Below are positions 50,254 through 62,200 of a DNA stretch of 64,000 nucleotides, piece after piece. Location: assembly GCF_045679555.1 (NCBI RefSeq), contig NC_092099.1:13654076-13718075 (forward strand), written 5' to 3'. The number at the start of each line of letters is the position of its first letter. Position 1 is the first letter of the stretch. This stretch comes from Salvelinus alpinus (taxonomy: Eukaryota > Chordata > Actinopteri > Salmoniformes > Salmonidae). The notes below the pieces were generated by a model that made no database searches, had not been told where the DNA came from, and was given only the letters and a program-made list of their open reading frames with translations. The position numbers and the translations under genes are program-made.

Positions 50254-51315
50254 TACAGTACCAGTCAAAAGTTTGGACACACCTACTCATTCAAGGGTTT
50301 TTCTTTGTAGAATAATAGTGAAGACATCAAAACGATGAAATAACACATATGGAATCATGTAGTAATCAAAAAAGTGTTAAACAAATCAAAATATATTTGA
50401 GATGAGATTCTTCAAAGCAGCCAGCCTTTGCCTTGATGACAGCTTTGCACACTCTTGGCATTCTCTCAACCAGCTTCACCTGGAATTCTTTTACAACAGT
50501 CTTTAAGGAGTTCCCACATATGCTGAGCACTTGTTGGCTGCTTTTCCTTCACTCTTTCTTTGCAGCAATTCAACAATGAAGGCCTGATTCACGCAGTCTC
50601 CTCTGAGCAGTTGATGTTGAGATGTCTGTTACTTGAACTCTGTAAAGTATTTATTTGGGCTGCAATTTCTGAGGCTGGTAACTAAAATGAACTTATCCTC
50701 TGCAGCAGAGGTAACTCTGGGTCTTCCTTTCTTGTGGCGGTCCTCATGAGAGTCAGTTTCATCATAGCGCTTGATGGTTTTTGCGACTGCACGTGAAGAA
50801 ACTTTCCAAGTTCTTGAAATGTTCTGGATTGACTGACCTTCATGTCTTAAAGTATTGATGGACTGTCATTTCTCTTTGCTTATTGGAGCTGCTCTTGCCA
50901 TAATATGGACTTGGTCTTTTAACAAATATGGCTATCTTCTGTATACCACCCCTACCTTGTCACAACACAACTGATTGGCTCAAACGCTTTAAGAAGGAAA
51001 TAAATTCCACATATTAACTTTTAACAAGGCACACCTGTTAATTGAAATGCATTCCAGGTGACTACCTCATGAAGCTGGTTGAGAGAATGCCAAGAGTGTG
51101 CAAAGCTGTCATCAAGGCAAAGGATGGCTACTTTGAAGAACCTCATCTCAAATATATTTTGATATGTTTAACACTTTTTTGGTTACTACATGATTCCATA
51201 TGTGTTAGTTCATAGTGTTGATGTCTTCACTATTATTCTACAATGTAGAAAATAGTACGAATAAAGAAAAACCCTGGAATGAGTAGGCGTGTCCAAACTT
51301 TTGACTGGTACTGTA
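50254..51315 (-). mobile_element. Internally deleted Tc1-like element (same family as G)
   Basis: Begins TACAGTACCAGTCAAAAGTT and ends with the inverse at 51315; the TIRs extend at least 50 bp with two mismatches, TA at each end. At 1.06 kb it is about 0.5 kb shorter than a full Tc1. The minus strand keeps the start and DNA-binding part of the transposase, then joins directly to the 3' end sequence. Confidence 0.93.
50520..50901 (-). pseudogene. Transposase DNA-binding remnant
   Basis: The minus-strand ATG at 50901-50899 is in the same position as the start of element G. The following text gives the HTH (RHEGQSIQNISRTW-like), KTIKRYDETDSHED and GRPRVTSAAEDKF in nearly one frame, with a stop after about 12 codons (tca at 50866-50868 on the plus strand). 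The catalytic domain (all DDE boxes) is deleted. If translated from a downstream start it would be a DNA-binding fragment only. Confidence 0.8.
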
Positions 51316-53276
51316 TGTGATAATATATAGCTATTTTTGTTCTTCACACTGAAAATTAATACAAATTTGAGTTAACTGAATATTAAACATTGATACTAGA
51401 TAAAATGAGATTTCTGTACAACTTGTTTAATGTGCATTATTGATGTATTCCTTTTACTGCATGTCTAATTTATGGCTTTGTAGTTGAATACGAACTATGT
51501 AATATGTTTCTCAGTAGGCCTATTCTGCTGTAAAAGAAATCTAAACTTTGCTATGGCTTTCAAGTTTTGTGCTCTTTTATACCTGTAAAAATCCAAATGT
51601 TTTCTCTGCGAGACCCCCTCCTGTTTTCACCCCTGTTATTTTCCCTTTCTTATCCATGCTTTTGATCACCTAAAACATCAGTCCATCTCCTCTATAAGCT
51701 GTCTCCCTGCTGTCTGTCCACAGCTCTTTCTCTCTGCCTCCCAGTGTGCCCACCTCCCCGCTGGGCCACGGCCTGCTTGCCAAACTCAAGTGTTTCTGTG
51801 AGGAGTGAGAAGGTTTTTACATGCAGTACTGCCTTAATGTTGCTCAGTCGGTGGTCAGCCAGTCAGCCACTGAGCCACACAGGGAGCTCCTGCACTGTTA
51901 GTCAACCCAGGCTCGAGCTGCTGGGGCTTCGCTCTCTCTTTTATTCTCTTACCCCCCCCCCCCCCTCTCTCTGTATCGCCTTCCCTCTCTCTCTCTCCAT
52001 CACAGAGCACCTATCCAGCCCAGCTCTGACAACAGGCAGGGGTACAAGGATAGCCAATAACCCTTGGAATCAGCTCTGTTATCATCGTGATCTTACTTAG
52101 AGCTCTATACATATTTGCAGTGTCCTCTTCTTTGCTGTAATCGCACAGGCATTATTTACACGTCAGTTTGTATCACACAAACACTTGGCTTGCTGTGATG
52201 TCTTTATCTCCTTCGAGCAATATAAAGGTATGGCTTTCAACCGGGGATTGGGGGGGGATCTCGCCAGGCTGCCTCAGAGCCACTCTTCACATGTTAATTT
52301 CTCAAGGTCAGAAATCACTCTATAAGGCTGCTGCTTTGAATGAGTTCTGAGAAGACAATCACAACTGTACTGCTGGTTTGGAAAACAACACTATGGTTTG
52401 TTATGACAAAGATACTGCCACTGGTTTGCAAAGTTTGAGGAGGCTAAACAACTAAAGACATCCACCTGAACCTAGTGTGTTAACCTTCACATCAGCGACA
52501 AAGGCTCATGGTATCATCGGTTGTATTTCTAATGTATCGCTTAGAACAATACGTTTGATGTACAATATTAATCAAGAGTGTTGAACGTCTTACATTATAT
52601 TTTTGTATTTTAGCATTCATTACCTAGATGGATAAAGTATATACTAGTGTGGTGTAGAAACGGAATAGTCCAGGTCTAATTGAGCGACTTTAGATTGTAA
52701 TAAGGGAAGGACATGCGTAGAATGGAAGTAGAACCTGTTCCCTTATGTATTTAAAAATAGGGCTTTAGAAAAAGCTACATTACATATGTTTTATGAGTTA
52801 ATGACTCTCCTGTGACTCCACAGAGAATTACTCCCAGTAATTGATTATTAAAACTTGAAATTGCAAACCACATCCATTATTTGACGACTGAATGTGCTAT
52901 CCTTGTAATTAACAAACCTGGATACTTGGCGTTCTCCAGTACCAAGACCTCTGGAGAGAAAAAAGAAATATGGGGTTAGCAGGCAGACTAGGAAGCCAAC
53001 ATTGAAACTGTGCAATTAGCCGTGACACAATATATCAGAAAAATATGAGGTGAAAACCACCTTTAGAAAAAGTCTAGTAAAATTAGATAATTTAAGCATA
53101 AAGGACATGCAAATATAGCTGTCCATTATTTATCTTACCACCAAACTAGACCTTTTAAATACATGAAGAGATGTATCTTTATTCAATTATGTCCTTCCTT
53201 TATCTGGAAGTGCAATCATTTTATTTTATTTTTTAAGGTTGATACAAGCACAAAATCCAACCTTTACCTCAGTACT
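51316..53276. other. Anonymous intergenic sequence with a poly-C run
   Basis: A run of about 15 C at 51951-51965 is followed by a CT-rich tract to 51995. No recognised exons or elements. Confidence 0.45.
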
Positions 53277-53403
53277 GGCAGGTAGCCTAGTGCGTTAGGC
53301 CAGTAACTGCAAGGTTGCTGGGTTGAATCCCTGAGCTGACTTGGTGAAAAATCTGTCAATGTACCCTAGTTGCTCTGGATAAGTGTCTGCTAAACAACTA
53401 AAA
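53277..53403 (+). mobile_element. tRNA-derived SINE
   Basis: Head gcaggtagcctagtgcgtta (A box), B-box-like gggttgaatccc (53320-53331) and the tail ttgctctggataagtgtctg ctaaa-type. It is about 127 bp. Confidence 0.87.
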
Positions 53404-55117
53404 TGTTGACTTGAGATGTTACAAAATATCACATACTCTTATTATCAATGTGCTTAAACTCTGCGTTTACAACCCACCGTCTTAATATATTTCTTTGTTG
53501 AGCTAATGCTATTTGTTTTCTACACCTGTTGTTCAACTCAGTGTATAATAGCAATTCAATCTCTAAATAAATGGACAGATATGATTGGCATTTGACAGAA
53601 AAAATCAGCTGCTCAATCAGGATGCTCGTTAATAATGTATCACTCATTTTAAACTACCGTATGTGTATCTGTGTGTGTATCACTAGGTGGATGGAAATAC
53701 TATACGTGTTGCAATGAGGAAATGGCCGTGGATTCGTTTAGTGGGTAAAGGCATTTGAGAGAAAAAATGATATGTTCTGAGGTATGGCATTGTGGTAATG
53801 AGTTCTAATACAATACATCCTGCTGCAATGCAAACAATAGATACACCTTACCTCAATCCAGGGCTCTATTCAGTCTGTAAAGCTGAAATATTAGATTCTT
53901 CAGCTTTAAAGGCAACGTTCCTGTTAAGAGCCCTAGTTGATTTTATATTGAATATTATTTCTTACACACGTCTGTACTATATAAGCATTTTCTTTTTATT
54001 GCTGTTTAGAAAGTACAAGGACAAAAGGCAAAACAGGCTGAAAAAAACAAAAGGACAGTGATATTCAGATTTTGCCCATTTACCTTAGTGACCGTGCTGT
54101 TCCTTTCGGACCACAGTGGCATTAGCAGTAGAGCTGCCCTGCTGGGGGAGCCAGCTTCCTGCTGACACATTGTTGGGTCATGGACAGTACAGATATGGTA
54201 TCGCACATCCACTCCCCTTACAGTCCACACCTACCCTCACATAGCCTCAATACAGGCCTGGTTGCTGCTCTCCTTCTGGTCAGGTACAGTAGAGGAGTTG
54301 TTCTTGTTCTCATGTGGGCCCAGACAGTGAGCCCCAGTCTGCCTGGGAGGAGAAGTAATCCACGGGCTGTTTGGGCTGTTGTCTAGCTGGATGAATTCAT
54401 TAAGGGAAGCAGAGTCCCACCCAGCTGCCATCTCTCCCTAATCTCTAGCCCTGCAGCCAGACATGGATCAATGGCAGGAATACATCCCAGAGCAGCATTT
54501 AGCTGAAGACCTTGGAAGCAGGGGTGCATTTAAGACTTCACTGTGCACATCTCAACCCTGGTCGTGAGCACATTTTCAAAGTGAGACGTTGAAATAGCTG
54601 TGGTCAGGATGTGGCGGGGTGATTTGTTTATCTCACTAGAGAATGTGTTGTGTTACTCGTGTTGTGTGCAAGAAGCGCCTCAAGTCAAAACGCTCAGCCA
54701 TCTGACTGCAATATACATAATTCTAATCCATGTATAAAGTAAATTACTGATTAGCCTATTCAAATTATTCAAATAGTAGCAATTACAGGTCTATGCAAGA
54801 CACAGAGATCCATGGACTTCAATGGAGGGATGTCATCACACCCACCAGCAAAGATGAGATTAAGAGAAGCCATTTATTGCCATCTAGTGGTTATAACATG
54901 TACAACCGTGGCAATGATGACTAGGCCCAATTGATGATTTTGTGGCCGTGGTAACTAGCGAGGACCGTAAATATGACCAAAGAGGACAACGGGTGACTGT
55001 TGATGACAGATGCAGAGAAATAGTGAACACAGAGAAAGCTTTATAGAAGACAAATTATATATACATTGTCATTTCAGATAATGTAGATACTGGGCTATTC
55101 AGGTCTGTATAAAACAC
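53404..55117. other. Anonymous intergenic sequence
   Basis: No recognised gene. The ORFs at 54006-54431 on both strands have no supporting motif. Confidence 0.4.
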
Positions 55118-55292
55118 AGGAGGGTGCTGAGGGGAGAATGGCTTATAATAATGGCTGGAACGGAGCAAATGGAATGACATCAAACACCTGGAAACCATGT
55201 GCTTTATGTATTTGATACAATTCCACCTATTCCACTCCAGTTACTAACACAAGCCCGCTCTCCCCAATTAAGGTGCCACCACCCTCCTGTGG
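55118..55292. mobile_element. Palindromic MITE (GGACGGCTCAT type), copy 2
   Basis: Same structure as 41027-41204: aggagggtgctgaggggaga, ataatggctggaacggagca, central palindrome, then ctccccaattaaggtgccac and caccctcctg. Confidence 0.85.
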
Positions 55293-55826
55293 TATAAAAT
55301 TAAAGCAGCTAACTGTTCTTAAAGAGAAACTGCCCCTTAAAAAATGTCTCAGTTCAAGAACAGCCTATGTGGCTTTGAGTACGAGTCAGAAACATGTATT
55401 CTACTGTCAATATTGACTACAAAGTTTAAATAAGGTAATTTTGGTCATAAAGTCACTGCGCTGGTCGTGACTGCATCACAATCTAAATTAAGGTTGGGTT
55501 TGTCTCAATCCTGCCCACATGCCCACAGCTGGCAGGACACAAGTAATCATCAATTCGGAGTGCAGCTGCATAAGACCCGATCCTAATACTTGTGGTAAAT
55601 TTGGGTTGACTTATGGGACTAGTTAGGGACCATCGGAAAAATACACAATGTAGCCTGGGACAATATGTTAAAATTCCAATAGCTCCAAATTACAATGACT
55701 ATAAAACCTCAAACCAACTATAGATTTTAGAAATTCAAGTGTACAAAATGAACATATTGTCTCATTTACATTGTGTAATTTATCAGCATCACTAACTAGC
55801 CCCAGCGATAGGCTATCCAAAGTTTT
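55293..55826. other. Anonymous intergenic sequence
   Basis: No recognised gene or element. Confidence 0.4.
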
Positions 55827-56014
55827 TACCTTTATTTAACTAGGCAAGTCAGTTAAGATCAAATTCTTATTTTCAATGACGGCCTTGGAACAGTGGGTTA
55901 ACTACCCTGTTCAGGGGCAGAACAACATATTTTTACTTTGTAAGCTCAGGGACTCGATCTTGCAACCGTTCGGTTACTAGTCCAACGCTCTAACCACTAG
56001 GCTACCTGCCGCCC
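55827..56014 (-). mobile_element. tRNA-derived SINE, reverse orientation, full length
   Basis: The minus strand gives the head gcaggtagcctagtggttag (A box), B box (gatcgagtccc), body ctgttccaaggccgtcattg and the shared tail aactgacttgcctagttaaa. About 188 bp. Confidence 0.9.
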
Positions 56015-56227
56015 CACTTTGCCACGGTCGGTTGCACACCAGCCGGCTGAAGCTATTTGGCTAACTGTTCCCAACTGTGAACACACACACAACACCCACA
56101 TAAAACCACACCCCAAAACCAACTCGCGTTTGAATTCCGTCATAGTCACTAGCATTTCTTAATGAACCAAATCTAAAACGAGGCTAAATCAAGAAGTGCA
56201 GTTGCCCTTTAACAGTCTGCGTAACCC

Positions 56228-56885
56228 CCCAGCTAGCACATTTGTTTTTTTTATTGTGTTATGGCTTCAGTGAGATTCAAACCTATGATCTTCTGCTCTT
56301 TATCCATGGAATTAGTCCACCAATTAGTCCACTAGGATGGCGCTACCATGCCATGCTTTTTTACAAAGCAGTTCATTTTAGTCTATTCAAACAGACCCCC
56401 ATTTTAAAGGAAACAAGCACTCTTTATAATCAGGTGTGGCCAATTAGTGGGCACGGTCAACACACTTAACAAGATAGAGTTTTGTTAATGCTGAGAACAG
56501 AATGTATGTTTTTTTAAATAACATTCTTAGAACTTTTTCTTAATGTTCTGAGAACATGACTAAATAGGACCACAAGGAAACCTGCAGAAAACGTTATGCT
56601 GAAGTACTTGAATTCCCACAGAAGAACGTAGTTTCTTAACATTCTCTAAACAATTTGAGAACATGACTAAATTGAACCATGAGGAAACCTGCAGAAAGCA
56701 TTATGCTGAAGTACTGACATTCGCACAGAATGTTATTTCTGAACGTTCTGAGAACATTATTTTAAATAGAACCATGAGAAAACGTAATGGAAAGGTGGTT
56801 GCAAAATAAACGTATGGCAACCACACAATCACCAAGCTCTAAGAAATACTGTATATGGTTCTCAGAACATTATGTGCTAGCTGGG
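56228..56885. mobile_element. TIR element with internal tandem repeats
   Basis: CCCAGCTAGCACAT (56228-56241) is inverted as ATGTGCTAGCTGGG (56872-56885). Inside, a unit of about 100 bp is repeated nearly three times. Its landmark agaacatgac or agaacattat starts at 56551, 56658 and 56751, and each unit carries ctgcagaaa and gctgaagtac motifs. No transposase. The superfamily is not determined. Confidence 0.78.
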
Positions 56886-56965
56886 CCATTCGTATCAGAC
56901 ATGTGTGTTACCAGTGTTTCACCTACTACAGTGCAATTAACAGGTTATCTATAGCGATATAAATG

Positions 56966-57200
56966 TAATGCAGTATTCATACCCCTAGACTTAGTCCACA
57001 TTTTGTAACAGCCTGAATTCAAAATGGATTACATAGATGTTTTTTCTTCCTCACCCATCTCAACACAATACCCCATAATGACTAAGTGAAAACATGTTTT
57101 TAGAAATATTTGCTAATGTATTGAAAATTAAATACAGAAATACCCCACCCAAGTCAATAGATGTAGAAACACCTTTGGCAGCGATTACAGCGGTGAGTCC
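56966..57200 (+). mobile_element. Left-end fragment of another Tc1-like element
   Basis: The text gtattcatacccctagactt, then ttgtaacagcctgaattcaa, to tttggcagcgattacagc resembles the non-coding left part of a Tc1 family related to F but distinct. Right end and coding part are absent. Confidence 0.65.
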
Positions 57201-58229
57201 CAATTAACTTGTATTTTTTATTCAGTACATAGGAATTTTAACGACATATGTTACTTTTATGTGCATGACGTCATCATGCACCGAATTTGATGAAAGTCAA
57301 TTTGATGAAAACATGGGAAAATGCCGACAGTTTTTAATGCAGATTTGAGAATATTCATATGACAATCTGTTGCCAATTGGATGGAAACCTAGCTACTGTG
57401 TGTTTATTTACCTTGTGGCTTGCTCTCAATACATAATTATAAAACTGAAATCATACAGTGCATGTAGACATTGATTTTGTTTCCTTTATAAAACATTGCA
57501 GTCCATGACATCCATTACTGTTTAAATGCACTGTTCTTTATGTTAAAAAGAAATGTGTAAAATGCATTGAGAACATGTCTTGCTTGTCACTTGTATCAAA
57601 GTAAGTATCACCTTGTTTTATTATATTGTACTGGTGAAACCTGTCTGTACAAATTGCTGCATGATTACAGTACCAATTCCAAAATTAAGCAACAAAACAG
57701 TACATGATGTAAGTCATGGTTCTTTACATCAAAATTTAACCATTTCAGGTGCTGCACATGCTTTACCTGAATCTTGGAGAAAAAAAAAAGACTATAAAAC
57801 ATTCATTTCAATATACAACAATTCAGATTTTGATCAATAAAAATCACAATAGTATACTGTATTTCTATCTTAAGACTGTGGTTTGAATCTCAAATCAGTC
57901 AAATATCTCTTCTGCTGGTCTTGTGATAACAAAAAGGGAGCAGCCTACCGTTTATTGACTCAAATGCAATCAATACATTTCCAATAAATGTACAGTGCAG
58001 GCTGGTAAAGCATGTTGTTGTGCATGCTCTCCCTACAGCGGTCAATGTCCAGCTTAAACAACATGCAACCACTTTGAATTCTCCTCGGCTACTCATACCT
58101 CTAAAATAGAAAATAAACTCTTTTTTTTGTGTTTTTTTATTTTAAATATACCGGAATTCCTTGAGATTTGATAAAAACAGCTTCGCTTACCCAGGAGATG
58201 ACCAAGGCCAGAGGACCACTGTAGCCTAC
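57201..58229. other. Anonymous intergenic sequence
   Basis: The sequence downstream of grb14 continues here. AATAAA hexamers on the minus strand occur at 58136-58141 and 57951-57956. Confidence 0.4.
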
Positions 58230-58410
58230 CAGAGGAGGCTAGTGGGAGGAGCTATAGGAGGACGGGCTCATTGTAACGGCTGGAATGGATTATTGGAACG
58301 GTATCAAACTTATGGAAACCACATGTTCACCCCCCGTTTCATTTAATCCATTCCAGCCATTACAAAATGAGCCCTTCCTCCTATAGCTCTTCCCACCAGC
58401 CTCCTCTAGA
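58230..58410. mobile_element. Palindromic MITE (AGAGGAGGCTGGTGG type), full copy
   Basis: The left half agaggaggctagtgggagga...gctataggaggacgggctca is mirrored by atgagcccttcctcctatag...cccaccagcctcctct on the right, with nearly perfect outer arms of about 75 bp. It lies downstream of the grb14 stop codon, possibly in its 3' untranslated region if that is long. Confidence 0.9.
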
Positions 58411-58903
58411 GTCGACATACTACATTTCCCATCATGCCTTGTCTCGTCTGATAGCAGTGATCCCCTTCTACTGACAAATTACCAGGTTCAGCTTAACTGT
58501 GCCGATACTGCACATTGATGGCTATACCACACTGGTCATTCTACTCTCGAGGTGTGAACACACACTGTCAAATATCAGCTCTCGCTCTACGGTTTCAACC
58601 GTTGGCTACAGTAAATGTTCATTCCCATAGAGAGTAGTAAAGTGCGCCGATACACAATGCAAACATGATCCACATTGTATACAGTATATTAGCGGAAGTT
58701 TGGACTCGACACATGAGTCCCTGTGGTGTTTGTGATTCGTCACCACACCTGGGCTAACATACAGGGCCAACCAATGGGCTCGCAATAGAGCCCTCAGTCA
58801 CATCAATTCTACAGTAGATTCACTTTTTTCCAACGCCAGATTTCTCAACACCTATGGTCACGTATGACACAATGTCGTCATGTATTTGTCATCATAACAC
58901 CCA

Positions 58904-58909
58904 TTTAAT
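58904..58909 (-). promoter_or_regulatory. Candidate grb14 polyadenylation signal (ATTAAA)
   Basis: The minus strand reads ATTAAA about 240 nt past the grb14 stop codon. It is the nearest canonical-type hexamer I saw. Alternatives are AATAAA at 58136-58141 and 57951-57956. Use of any of them is unproven. Confidence 0.25.
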
Positions 58910-59149
58910 ATTTTTGTGAAAAACATAAGTCATTACAAAAGATTGATTACCACAGTTTTCTCCAAGAGAATGGATTCTAGAAGGTGATAAGTGGTTTCAG
59001 TTTGCTTATGCCTGGAGGTGTTCTCGGTGTCTCCTTTCCATGGCATGGGAGGGAAGGAGGGATGCGTGGGTGGTTGGTTCTCCAGAGGGATATTGGCTGT
59101 GATTAAAGGTGCTTCTGTATGTATGGGGCCCTTGGAGACCCCTTCCCCC

Positions 59150-59296
59150 TCAGAGGGTGATCCTGGCACAGTGGTGTTTGAGTTTGCAGGGCAACACTCC
59201 CCGGTTGAGCTGGTAGAACTCCACTAGCTGGATCAGATCAGTGAAGCGCGTGTGACCGTCATCTAAGCTGTAGAACAATTCCCCCTCTTCATCCAC
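59150..59296 (-). CDS. grb14: grb14 last coding exon: end of SH2 and stop
   Basis: 48 codons plus TGA (59152-59150 on the plus strand), after acceptor gtgtcag. It contains [20 protein letters not shown] and [17 protein letters not shown] at the C-terminus. The ending is closer to GRB14 (HxCARI) than to GRB10 or GRB7. Confidence 0.94.
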   Translation of the reverse strand: MDEEGELFYSLDDGHTRFTDLIQLVEFYQLNRGVLPCKLKHHCARITL

Positions 59297-62200
59297 CTGA
59301 CACACAAAACACAAACTTGAACAAGATGTTGTCTAAAAGAGAAGAGAATATACCAAGACAAAAGGTTACACTCACCGGTAAGATCTGAAAGTGTTTGATT
59401 CTCTGTGTGTGACACAGTGACAGTACAAATGTATTAGGGTTGCTTTGGCTGTCCCTTAGAAGAAATACTCTGAAAAGAAAGACAAGTCTCTCAGTTTCGT
59501 CAGGAACACATTTTTACCTTTCTTTTTTTTTTTACACATTTCTGTCTGAGAAAAAAAGTGAATTACTCTACAATAAAATCCATATGTAATCTCTCTAGCT
59601 TGCAGTGTCAAAAAACGCATAGAAAAGTGCCTGATGCTGCTCACCCATCAATCAAACCCTGTTGAGTGATTAAGCGGTGTGCCTCGTCTCTGGACAGTTT
59701 GCTGTGGAACCAGGGCTGGGCCATATGGAGAACTGCAAAACACACAGGACAACCATGGTGATGTTCATTAGGCACCAAACGGAAGAAAACATACAGAAAC
59801 AGTGAGTGACTAGCTGAACTTGTCCAATAAGAAACGCTCGTTTCAGTTGTCCGTTGCAAAATAATACATTTGGTGAGTGCTTATATTTGTCCTATTTCAT
59901 ACACGTACAAGTGTGTATTAATATGGAAATGTTTTTTGGGGATATGCCAACTCTCCTTGAGACACCTTTGTAGAGCGGGGTCAGGGCCAGGCTCTGCCAG
60001 TATCTACAGCAACCCTGGAGCAATCAGGGTTAAGCGCCTTGCTCAAGGGCACAGACAGATTTTTCACCTTGTCGACTCGGGGATACTAGTGACCTTTCGG
60101 ATAGCAGACAAACGCTCTAACCGCTAGGCTACCTGCCGCCAAAATCGTATTGCTAAGGTGTGCACTAATGAATACGACCCATGTGTCAAAGGGAGGGAGA
60201 GGACACGACACTGGTGGCTGAGTCATGAAGCACAGTGTATCTGGTCAGGAGAGTCATGTGGCTGTAGCGATGGAAGTTACTGCTTGGATGTTGAAAGTGG
60301 CCTTCTACTAACCTATGTTTGACATGGGACTCTGAGAGGTGGACGGGCTTCCATGGGAGCTCAGACGGTGGCAGCTTTTCCTCTAAAGGGAAAGAGAGAA
60401 GAGCATTTCAAGTGTCACATGTTAGGACTATTTTCACATGGCTGCACCATCATTTCATACCTTATACTCGCTGAGTAGAGAGAAATGACGTCAGAGAGAG
60501 AACCAATGGCCTACCCTCCATGAGAGCCCCTCCTCCACGGCTACGGACAGCGCCTCCGATGGGTTCTCGATCACCCGGCTCTTGTGTCCTGAGAAGTCCA
60601 TGGCCACCAAGGAGTTCTCGGAGATACTTCTCTGGAAATATACATCGTGTTTGAGGTAGTATACATTATTATGAGTATACAGTGTGACAGGGTTTAAACG
60701 TTTGAAAAAAGGATAGAGATAGTGAGTGAAAAGTTATAGGAGAAGCACATTCATGCTTTCGTGTGTGGTATTGTGCTGCCATCTAGTGTGGAGGAGTTTG
60801 ACAGTGTAATTTCTAAATGATTCCGAGCAGAATGTGCGCCAGTGACTGGGGATTAGACGGGATGTGAATAGAATGACACATAGAATTGATTATGGTCCCT
60901 TAAGCTGTCATAGTCACTGGTTCTAAATAAATCACACACAAAAGAAAATACTTATCAGGATTAGTGAGAAGCCTTTAAAATTGCCATGGTTTGCCCCTCT
61001 ATCAGCCCTAACCTCGGGATCCTTAAGGGCAGTCACCACAAAGTGACTACTGTTTACTCTAAGGATAGAAACATTACAATCCTTCTAAGACTCTCCGCCC
61101 TGGTCTGGGTCTATTCAGGCGATGCAAAGATCATTCTGGGGCTCCCTGGCATCATTGTGCAAACAAACTGATTGCTCCTTTCCTTGGACTGGTTTTATTG
61201 TGATTTGATTCTTTGTCCGTAGTCGAACGGCACGTCGTGCTCTAGGCTGTAACAGCTGTATGCCAGGGTAAAGGAGATTCAGCAGCAACATGACTGTACC
61301 CTAACTTAATATCCTCCGCAAGCCTGTTCCCAGAGGGTTAGTCTAAGTGTTTCCCTAACGGTACCCTATATAGTGCACTACTTTTCACCAGGGACCATAG
61401 TGTATCCCATAGGGCCCTGGTCAAAAAGGTACACCATTTGAGATGCATCCTAGCTCCTCCCTGTGAAGCTCTGAGCACAGGGTCCCAGCCCCATGCCTGG
61501 CCACTCTTTGCGTTCTTCTGACAGCAAAGCAGGGGTGATGAGTTGGTAAGTCTGAGAGCAGCTGATCTACGGTTATTTTTAGAGCAGACAGGCTGGAACA
61601 TGTTCCAATGCCCGAAATAGAACAGGTGTTTACTCATACAGAATACTCGTATTTGAGGGGGGAATACACACATTTCAGAATATTCTGGAAAATCAATCCA
61701 GGATGAATACTGACTGTGTCCTGTGTCATGGGCTGTTAAACAGTGTGTCACCACATTGTATCTACACATCACTTACCATAGGTGTTTTCTGTTTCTGGTG
61801 TGGTTGAATGAAGTTTTGGTACAGCTGCATCCCATACTGCAACACAAAACATGAGCACGTTTCAAAAAGGCAAGCCTTTAGATGTGTAGACCCTAGACAA
61901 AGTTAGGATGTGATAAGGGGGTCACAGCGTGGTGACTACCTTAAAGAGGCGCATGGCAGTGACCCAGCAGGTTCTGGTTTGCTCGTCATCTGCACACAAC
62001 AGCTTGAGGTCCCGTGGAGAGCCACGCTTAGTAGACTGGAGGATCATCATGAAGAGAAAGCATGAGTTTACCAAACATAACTTGGAACTGACTTGTCTTT
62101 ATTTATCCCATCAGGGGCAATTAAGTTAGAATGACTTGAATAAGTTAACATGTTAAAACCTTTACAGAAAACATCAAATATAGGTTTATAGACAGAGAAA

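Noticed and set aside
61338..61772. 144-codon minus-strand frame within the grb14 locus
   Set aside because: It spans intron sequence including a MITE and shares no frame or homology with grb14.
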